In this document: positions 32,662-38,336 of the stretch, one piece after another
Layout of the letters: each line of letters starts with the position of its first letter
Position numbering within the stretch: position 1 is the stretch's first letter
Source of the DNA: Nitrospinaceae bacterium
Lineage (GTDB): Bacteria; Nitrospinota; Nitrospinia; Nitrospinales; VA-1
DNA length: 38,336 nucleotides
Direction of reading: 5' to 3'
NCBI GenBank assembly: GCA_029261695.1
Contig: JAJDAV010000189.1
Location: 1 to 38,336 of the forward strand
Program-made: the position numbers and the translations under genes
The notes under the pieces: model-generated
What the model saw: the letters and a program-made list of their open reading frames with translations, nothing else
What the model was told of the DNA's origin: nothing
Database searches by the model: none

Positions 32662-33291
32662 TTAAAGATTTTCAGAGTCTTTATCCTGATTGGACTCAAG
32701 GTCTTTAATTTTCTTGGTTAACTTCGAAACCAATGCACCGTAGGATTCGGTCTTAATGATTTTAGCAAACTGCGAACGATAGTTACGAATTAAGCTGACC
32801 TCTTCAATTACAAAATCATAAACTGTCCACTTACCATCTTCATTTATCAGCTTGTAATCTACATCAATCGTTCCGTCTTTACGAACGATTTGGGTTTTTA
32901 CCAGAGCATAGTTCCCTTTGATCTTTTCATCGACATAATTGATCGTTTCGTCCTGGTAATTTTCAATTTTACTGGCATAGGAATTTTCCAGAAGTTTTTT
33001 GAAAAGACCTGTGAATTCTTCGCGTTCCTTATCGGTTCGTTCTTTATAGTTTTTTGCCAGAGATCGCATGACCATCTGACTATAATTAAAACGAACACCA
33101 ATGGTGTCTCGTAGTTGTTCTCTTCTTAAGCTGGGGTTTTTCTTCAATTCTGGATCCGAAACTATCTTAAGGACCTTATCAATGGTCGCTTTTAGATCAG
33201 AGGTAATTCCTGATTCTGCAAATACCTCCCCTGCAAGACTTAAAACAAAAAAGAAAAGGACGGCACATCCTGGTAAAATTTTTCTGATCAT
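32662..33291 (-). CDS. MlaC/Ttg2D-like periplasmic phospholipid-binding protein
   Basis: The ATG at 33289-33291 with GAGG six nucleotides upstream gives 209 residues. A signal peptide ends near EVFA|ES. The mature part matches the MlaC/Ttg2/HpnM fold: IDKVLKIVSDPELKKNPSLRREQLRDTI, RFNYSQMVMRSLAKNYKERTDKEREEFTGLFKKLLENSY, then DYKLINEDGKWTVYDFVIEEVSLIRNYRSQF. Such proteins ferry phospholipids or hopanoid-like lipids across the periplasm with an Mla ABC complex or an RND partner. No mla ABC genes are here, but an RND gene is two genes away. GHMP kinase follows 20 nt downstream. Confidence 0.93.
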   Translation of the reverse strand: MIRKILPGCAVLFFFVLSLAGEVFAESGITSDLKATIDKVLKIVSDPELKKNPSLRREQLRDTIGVRFNYSQMVMRSLAKNYKERTDKEREEFTGLFKKLLENSYASKIENYQDETINYVDEKIKGNYALVKTQIVRKDGTIDVDYKLINEDGKWTVYDFVIEEVSLIRNYRSQFAKIIKTESYGALVSKLTKKIKDLESNQDKDSENL

Positions 33292-33763
33292 TAATAACCT
33301 CAAAGTTAAATTAACTCTTTAATACTTGGCAACCTTATCAAATATACAACCTGCAATCAAGCATCCTGAACGATCCGAAATCCAATATAAACAGGCCCTA
33401 TTAAGTCTAATAAGTGGACCAATTCCTTACATATATAAGAGAATTTAGCCCGGCACCCTAATTTCATTTTCGGCTATTTCCTTGAAAAACTCCGCCCCAA
33501 TCTCATCTCGATATTGAATTAGACCGATAAGAAAAGTAAGAAAACTAGGAGTCCCCCCCTCGCTTTAAAGATGCTTTTGACGCCTTCGGGGCTTCCGCGA
33601 AATCCAACTTTATTCAAGGGTTTTTCAGCCCATTTGGGTAAAACTAAATTTTAACAAACTATTTAAAATATTGACAAATTTAGAGCCTTTTCATATAGTA
33701 GATGAACCCCAAAGTTTGGAAAAAGTCCAAATTATTCAATATTTTATGTCAGAGCCGAAAGCC
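33292..33763. other. Divergent intergenic region with protein-like minus-strand remnant
   Basis: This 472-nt gap lies between mlaC-like and lipoprotein genes. The 33.45-33.65 kb part holds protein-like minus-strand frames around a run of seven G (see the findings). The rest is AT-rich with no RNA gene seen. The upstream TTG-started extension of the lipoprotein gene (from 33671) is not used. Confidence 0.4.
33453..33645 (-). pseudogene. Possible frame-broken gene remnant or repeat
   Basis: On the minus strand one frame reads WAEKPLNKVGFRGSPEGV then KSIFKARGG, and after the G-run (33552-33558) the next frame continues as GGTPSFLTFLIGLIQYRD, then EIGAEFFKEIAENEIRVPG and stop (33453-33455). Joined, this looks like one protein segment with a shift at the homopolymer. 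Neither frame has an ATG. It may be a decayed gene or part of a dispersed repeat. I do not recognise the family. Confidence 0.35.
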
Positions 33764-34723
33764 ATGAAGCAGAATTTTTTGCGCCAGAAAATTTTCTTTT
33801 TTGTTGTCCTATTGAGCACTATTTTTGGTGGCTGCGGAACAGTCGATCTGCAAGTTCGAAAAAATATCGACCACCCCAAAATGCACCCACAAACGGTTGC
33901 GATTTTACCTTTTACTCTTGCTGGGCCGACCCCAGAAGGGATCTCCGTACATAATATATTCCGCGAATGCTTCTATAACTATTTTAGCTATTTGGGATAT
34001 ACAGATATCCCCCTGAAAACCATAGACACCAAGTTACAGGCCGCTGGACTGAGAAAATTTAAAAAAGTTCTGGAACTTAGCCCGGAAAAATTAAGAGAAA
34101 TTCTAGGTGTGGATGCAGTGGTCAAAGGTCGGATTCTAGATACAAGTAATTTTACAGGTGGTATTCACGCCGAGACTTCTATCAAGGCAAAAATCGAAAT
34201 GGTCGATTTGAGAACGGGCGAAACCCTTTGGGAAACTGAACATACCGAAAGTACTTATTCAGGGATCCTTTCTCCCAACATTGTAGAAATCATCCAAGAC
34301 CAAATGGAAAACGTAAAAGTTCATCAGGCGCTTTTTAAAACCGCTGAAATGTTTTCAATTGGGGTGATGAAAGAAATCCCTGACCCGGCCAAAGCCTGGC
34401 AAAATGAAATAAGACTCCCAAAAATCACAAATATTGAAACTAACTTGAAGCCCGACCAGAAGCTTCAACCAAATGATCGGATATATGTAAACCTAAAAGG
34501 CGACCCAGGCTTATCAGGTTCTTTTGGAATTGGAAGTTGGAAATCAAATATACCTCTAAAAGAAATTACCCCTGGGATGTATTCAGGGACCTATATCGTG
34601 CAGGAAACAGATGAAATATCGAGTGCCCTTATTATCGGAACTTTAAAAAATTCGCAAGGGTTGGCAGGTAAAAGATTTTATAAAAATGGAATGGCTAATA
34701 TAGAAAATTCATCGCTGAATTGA
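33764..34723 (+). CDS. GNA1162/DUF799-like lipoprotein (first of a paralogous pair)
   Basis: The ATG at 33764 gives 319 residues with a clear lipobox IFGGC, cysteine at 24. The early part TVAILPFTLAGPTPEG, the segment LREILGVDAVVKGRILDTSN and the block MVDLRTGETLWETEHTESTYSGI are the pattern of DUF799/CsgG-like outer-membrane assembly lipoproteins. A C-terminal domain of about 90 residues follows. A weak GAAAG lies before the ATG; ATG at 33746 is an alternative. The next gene starts 3 nt after its stop, and the two share the same ILGVDA and MVDxRxGExLW segments. Confidence 0.82.
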   Translation: MKQNFLRQKIFFFVVLLSTIFGGCGTVDLQVRKNIDHPKMHPQTVAILPFTLAGPTPEGISVHNIFRECFYNYFSYLGYTDIPLKTIDTKLQAAGLRKFKKVLELSPEKLREILGVDAVVKGRILDTSNFTGGIHAETSIKAKIEMVDLRTGETLWETEHTESTYSGILSPNIVEIIQDQMENVKVHQALFKTAEMFSIGVMKEIPDPAKAWQNEIRLPKITNIETNLKPDQKLQPNDRIYVNLKGDPGLSGSFGIGSWKSNIPLKEITPGMYSGTYIVQETDEISSALIIGTLKNSQGLAGKRFYKNGMANIENSSLN

Positions 34724-34726
34724 TTT

Positions 34727-36013
34727 ATGAAAATTAACCCATACAGCTATTTTTTACAAAGGTTACTGGTAGCGGTTCTGGCCTTGTCGATTTCTGCATG
34801 TGCTACCGATTTGCAAACAAAAGTGGCTGGCAACTTGACGACTCTTTCCAAAAACCAGACCGTAGCTATCCTTCCAATTGAAACAAGCGATCCCAAACAA
34901 AAAGAAATGGCCGAAATGTTTCGCCAAGGATTGTTTGCCAATCTAAAGCAATCAAAGTTTCACTTATTAGAGCGATATATCGTTGATGGTCTTTTAAAGC
35001 AAAATAACTTAACAGACCCTGCAACTTTACTCGCTATCAACCCCATGCAGTTTGGTGAAATTTTAGGGGTAGACGCCATAGTGTTTAGTCGTATCAACAA
35101 AGTCGAACGATCCTATTTTATAGTGCACTCCTCGATAGAACTGAGCGTTTCCGTTCAAATGGTCGATACAAGGAACGGAGAAATTCTGTGGCGGGCTGAA
35201 CAAACAGAACAGGATTTTTCAGGAATCGGAAAAATTCCTACAGGGATCACTACCGCCCTCCTTGCGCCCATTCAGTTTGTCACCAACAAGTTCAATCTTA
35301 GTCGCATGACTTCAAATATGGTGGACAAACTAACTTCCTTGGTAAAACGACCTGGCCAGGCCAATGAGGAAAATCAATTCGAAGAAACTGTTATTGCAAA
35401 AAACGCCACCGACGACTTAAAAAAAATTGAAGAACTGCAACAGCTAAAATCCGAATGGCAACAAGCTCTCGTTCTGGACGAAGAGGCAGAGCCATTCGAT
35501 TCCCCTGAGAGGCTTGAGTTCAAAGAAGAACCCGTTCTAGATGCAACTCCGAAACCAGACAAGATTTCGGTTGAACAAAATCCAAATATAGTCCCATTTC
35601 AAAAAATAAATCGAGTGGAAGCTGAAATGCCTCCTCTGCCTTCAAGACAGAAAACAAAATTTCCTGCTCCAATGAATGCCTTGAGAGCGACGGTCGCCGA
35701 GCCCTTAGTAGTAATAGGAAGCGAGGCCACCCAACCCTCAACTCGATCAACAACTGTGAGCAATGCACTCCAAGCTGGCTCACTGTCATACACAATTCAA
35801 GTGGGCGCCTATAAGACCAAAGCCTATGCCAAGAAACTAGAGCACTCTTTAAAAAAGAAAGGCTACGATGCCTTCGTCACCCAGAACGCAAAAAAAATCT
35901 ATCGCGTTCAAGTCGACCGTTTTAAAAACAAAGAAGCCGCAATCGAACTTGCCCAACGCATCCAAACCAAAGAAAAATTGAAGAACTTTGTGACGCGGTT
36001 TTCTGGGGCCTAG
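34727..36013 (+). CDS. CsgG/GNA1162-like lipoprotein with C-terminal SPOR domain
   Basis: The 428 residues begin with a lipoprotein signal (LSISAC, cysteine 25). Residues 40-190 repeat the plan of the preceding gene: TVAILPIETSDPKQKE, FGEILGVDAIVFSRINK and MVDTRNGEILWRAEQTEQDFSGI. A long acidic/proline-rich linker follows (about 215-350), then a SPOR domain at about 352-425 (YTIQVGAYKTKAYAKKLEHSL, IYRVQVDRFKNKEAAIELAQRI). SPOR domains bind denuded peptidoglycan at division sites. This places an outer-membrane-assembly-type lipoprotein near the septum; that is inference. It starts 3 nt after the previous gene and is probably translated with it. Confidence 0.85.
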   Translation: MKINPYSYFLQRLLVAVLALSISACATDLQTKVAGNLTTLSKNQTVAILPIETSDPKQKEMAEMFRQGLFANLKQSKFHLLERYIVDGLLKQNNLTDPATLLAINPMQFGEILGVDAIVFSRINKVERSYFIVHSSIELSVSVQMVDTRNGEILWRAEQTEQDFSGIGKIPTGITTALLAPIQFVTNKFNLSRMTSNMVDKLTSLVKRPGQANEENQFEETVIAKNATDDLKKIEELQQLKSEWQQALVLDEEAEPFDSPERLEFKEEPVLDATPKPDKISVEQNPNIVPFQKINRVEAEMPPLPSRQKTKFPAPMNALRATVAEPLVVIGSEATQPSTRSTTVSNALQAGSLSYTIQVGAYKTKAYAKKLEHSLKKKGYDAFVTQNAKKIYRVQVDRFKNKEAAIELAQRIQTKEKLKNFVTRFSGA

Positions 36014-36029
36014 AACCCATTCTTCGCTT

Positions 36030-37163
36030 TTATTTTTTTAGATAACTATCCAACAAATCAAAAACTTTTAGAATTTCTTCTTCGTTGTTGTAAAAATGAG
36101 GAGAAAAACGAACCAGCCCATCGCGCACCGTTAGCTTGACTTTGTTCTCCATCATAAATGAGTAAAGCTGACTGACATCTTTATCCAGAACAAACGAAAT
36201 ATTTCCAGAGCGTTCACTCAAACGGGTGGAACTGTAAATTTTTATCCCCCGGCTTTTTAAGCCTTCGATTATGCAATCCCCCAAACCCATCACACGTTTT
36301 TCAATGTTGTCTATACCCACTTCAAGTAGCAATTCGAGCGCAGCACCAAAAGCATGAATACTCATCGTGTTGGGGGTTCCCTCTTCAAATTTTTTAGCGT
36401 CTGTTTGTAGAGTAAAATCATAATCCATAAAATTCGCTGCGTTGATCACATTCCCCCAACCCATTGTTACCGGGCGAATTTTATCCACCACTTCTTTTGA
36501 AATATAAAATCCCCCTAAGCCTTCAACACTCAACATCCACTTATGCCCGTCCGCTGAAAGAAAATCGATATGGTCTTTTTTCACATCCATGGGCAACACC
36601 CCGAGGCTCTGTATGGCATCGACAAAAAACAGCACTCCCTTTTCCTTACAAAAAGCTCCTATGCGATTGAGATCGCTCCGAAATCCACTATTGCATTCTA
36701 CGGAACTGATTGAGAGTATCCGTGTTCGGCTATCTACGTGCTTTACAAGATCATCGAACAACACTCTTCCACCAACAGATTTCACCATGCGTGTTTCTAC
36801 ACCTCTATGCTTCAGGTTCCACCAGGGGTAGACATTGGCAGGAAACTCTATATCGGGTATCACGACATTGTCCCCTGGCTGCCAGTCGAATCCATTTGCA
36901 ACAATTGAAATTCCTTCTGAAGTATTTTTTACAAAAGCGACTTCATCCAGGTCAGCATTGATGAGTTGTGCAAATTTTTTACGAGTGCGCTCCAGTTCCA
37001 ATATCCAGCTTTCGTAGTGGGCAGTACCAAACCGTGTCGCATCATCAACAAATGCCGTCACCATCTTTCGCACTCGTTCAGGCAAAGGGGCCACCCTGGC
37101 ATGATCAAAAAATATTATTTCATCTGCTACAGGGAATTCTTTTCTAAACTTTTCAATATTCAT
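36030..37163 (-). CDS. Class-V aminotransferase (cysteine-desulfurase fold)
   Basis: The 377 residues follow the class-V PLP-enzyme plan: EIIFFDHARVAPLPERV at the N-terminus, VAFVKNTSEGISIVANGF, DAIQSLGVLPMDVKKDHIDFLSADGHKWML with the PLP lysine in DGHKW, then EEGTPNTMSIHAFGAALELL. The family includes cysteine desulfurases, isopenicillin-N epimerase-like enzymes and selenocysteine lyases. The active-site cysteine loop of IscS is not evident, so isopenicillin-N-epimerase-like activity or a lyase is likelier. It is 66 nt downstream of dinB on the same strand. Confidence 0.88.
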   Translation of the reverse strand: MNIEKFRKEFPVADEIIFFDHARVAPLPERVRKMVTAFVDDATRFGTAHYESWILELERTRKKFAQLINADLDEVAFVKNTSEGISIVANGFDWQPGDNVVIPDIEFPANVYPWWNLKHRGVETRMVKSVGGRVLFDDLVKHVDSRTRILSISSVECNSGFRSDLNRIGAFCKEKGVLFFVDAIQSLGVLPMDVKKDHIDFLSADGHKWMLSVEGLGGFYISKEVVDKIRPVTMGWGNVINAANFMDYDFTLQTDAKKFEEGTPNTMSIHAFGAALELLLEVGIDNIEKRVMGLGDCIIEGLKSRGIKIYSSTRLSERSGNISFVLDKDVSQLYSFMMENKVKLTVRDGLVRFSPHFYNNEEEILKVFDLLDSYLKK

Positions 37164-37229
37164 TTTGGGCCTACTTAGTTAATTTTTCTAGAAGCATATC
37201 GATATTGAGCCGGACATTTATTTACCGAC

Positions 37230-38336
37230 CTATTTCCTTCGGGCGTGGCCCGAAGCCGCACGGAGGATGGAACGAAATCCATATTTTTTTCGGATTTGAT
37301 CAATCCCCTTATAAAGCCCGTCCCAACGCTCACCATCTTTAAGGTCAAACAAGCCTTCTTGTCGATAAGGGTGCGCCGTCAGGGAAGTGAAAGAAATACC
37401 TATCAGACGCACTCGCGTCTTACGATTAAAAAGTTTGCGGAACAGTTCAGCAGCAGTTTTAAAAAGTGTGTGATCCGCTGCTGTCGGCCAACTCAAGGTT
37501 TGCGAACGAGTCACTGTCTTAAAATCAGAGTATCTTAACTTCAATGTAACTGTTCTGGCAAACAATCCGCTGCCACGAAGTTGCGCCGCAGATTTCTCTG
37601 TCAAGTAGCTCAGTGTCGACTCCAAAAATAATGGATCAACGGAGTCCTCATCGAAAGTCGTTTCCCGACTAATAGAACGTGGGTCTTCTGTTTCTGCTAT
37701 GACCGGACTGCTACTGATCCCCCTTGCTTTTCGGTAAAGCGATGCCCCCCATTTCCCATAAACCTCTTCAAGCAATTCCAACGGCAAGCGTGCAAGGTCG
37801 GCAACCGATTGGACACCCATGCGATTTAACTTAGCGCAGCCTTTAGGGCCGATCCCCGGAATTCGTTTTATAGGAAGCGGCGCCAGAAACCGTTGCTCCT
37901 GACCTGGAGCTATCCATAACATGCCGTTGGGCTTGCAATACGCCGAAGCAATTTTAGCCATAAGCTTGTTCCTGGCAATGCCAATGGAAGCATTGAGTCC
38001 AAGTTGCTCCTTAATTTCGTTACGAATTTTTTCCGCTGCTTTAAGAACCGGGCCGTGTAATTTTGCGCAGCCCGTTAAATCAACAAATGCTTCATCAAGA
38101 GACATCGGCTCGACCAGTGGGGAATAACTTCTTAGAATCTCGAACACCTTGGCCGAATACTCGCTGTAGAGCCGGTGCGAACCACGTAAAAAAATAGCAT
38201 GCGGACAAAGACGCTTCGCTCTCGCAATCGGCATGGCGGAATGAATTCCGTATTTCCTCGCAGCATAAGACGCTGCCGCGCATACCCCCCTGCCCTCGGG
38301 GTTGCCCCCAACGACTACGGGCTTGCCTTTCAAAGA
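37230..38336 (-). CDS. dinB: DNA polymerase IV, Y family (5' end outside window)
   Basis: The frame is open at the right edge; the first visible residues SLKGKPVVVGG match the segment about 25 residues into the family, so the start with its first catalytic aspartate is missing. The catalytic SLDEAFVDLTG motif is present, then IGIARNKLMAKIAS, PIKRIPGIGPKGCAKLNRMGV (helix-hairpin-helix thumb) and the little-finger domain ending in LKDGERWDGLYKGIDQIRKKYGF. DinB is a low-fidelity translesion polymerase, often under LexA control; the promoter lies outside the window. Confidence 0.95.
   Translation of the reverse strand, partial: SLKGKPVVVGGNPEGRGVCAAASYAARKYGIHSAMPIARAKRLCPHAIFLRGSHRLYSEYSAKVFEILRSYSPLVEPMSLDEAFVDLTGCAKLHGPVLKAAEKIRNEIKEQLGLNASIGIARNKLMAKIASAYCKPNGMLWIAPGQEQRFLAPLPIKRIPGIGPKGCAKLNRMGVQSVADLARLPLELLEEVYGKWGASLYRKARGISSSPVIAETEDPRSISRETTFDEDSVDPLFLESTLSYLTEKSAAQLRGSGLFARTVTLKLRYSDFKTVTRSQTLSWPTAADHTLFKTAAELFRKLFNRKTRVRLIGISFTSLTAHPYRQEGLFDLKDGERWDGLYKGIDQIRKKYGFRSILRAASGHARRK

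Overview
The window reads as a chromosomal segment of an AT-leaning Gram-negative bacterium. Envelope genes show the outer membrane: several lipoproteins with clear lipoboxes, a DUF481 outer-membrane barrel, an MlaC/Ttg2D-like periplasmic lipid-binding protein, a SPOR-domain lipoprotein and an RND exporter. The metabolic genes (NnrS, a HndC/NuoF-like flavoprotein, a mono-haem cytochrome c, a cytochrome-like YVTN propeller, two radical-SAM enzymes) fit a respiratory environmental organism. A Nitrospinota/Nitrospirota or deltaproteobacterial-grade genome is my best guess, but this is inference from gene content, not from a marker gene. No rRNA, tRNA, CRISPR array, transposase, integrase or phage gene is visible.

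Layout. 1-2.1 kb: the 3' end of a family-2 glycosyltransferase, convergent with a B12-binding-type radical-SAM protein. 2.2-4.3 kb: two adjacent leucine-rich-repeat proteins of the ribonuclease-inhibitor type, 3 nt apart. 4.6-6.2 kb: a divergent OppA-type lipoprotein. 6.3-7.8 kb: a six-cysteine small protein followed by an NnrS gene whose first ~20 codons are cut off by an in-frame amber codon. 8.0-9.2 kb: a GT4-type glycosyltransferase. 9.35-11.2 kb: a stand-alone NuoF/HndC-like NAD(P)H flavoprotein with its own terminator. 11.7-13.7 kb: leucyl aminopeptidase pepA and a four-helix membrane protein. 13.8-15.4 kb: small secreted, anchored or acidic proteins of unknown role.

15.5-19.2 kb: a large membrane/spermidine-synthase-like/TPR fusion followed by a zinc-ribbon methyltransferase. 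19.2-22.7 kb: DUF2784, a cyclic-nucleotide-binding protein, a Sel1-repeat protein, a YaiI-type protein and the DUF481 barrel. 22.9-25.8 kb: an MscS channel, a YVTN propeller and an FkbM methyltransferase. 25.8-28.8 kb: a minus-strand group of TPR protein, radical-SAM/SPASM protein, cytochrome c and CBS-pair protein. 29.0-33.3 kb: an MMPL/RND exporter, a GHMP sugar kinase and an MlaC-like protein. The RND plus MlaC-like pair recalls HpnN/HpnM-type lipid trafficking. 33.8-36.0 kb: two paralogous lipoproteins, the second with a C-terminal SPOR domain. 36.0-38.3 kb: a class-V aminotransferase and DNA polymerase IV (dinB), which runs off the right edge.

Most genes are single units or pairs, so the window looks like ordinary core/accessory chromosome rather than an island. 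The observations most worth a second look are the amber-interrupted NnrS, the tandem paralogous lipoproteins, the spermidine-synthase-like fusion lacking the usual acidic catalytic motif, the tandem LRR genes with 81-nt repeats, the palindromic repeat that forms the end of the RND gene, and a protein-like, apparently frame-broken remnant at about 33.45-33.65 kb.
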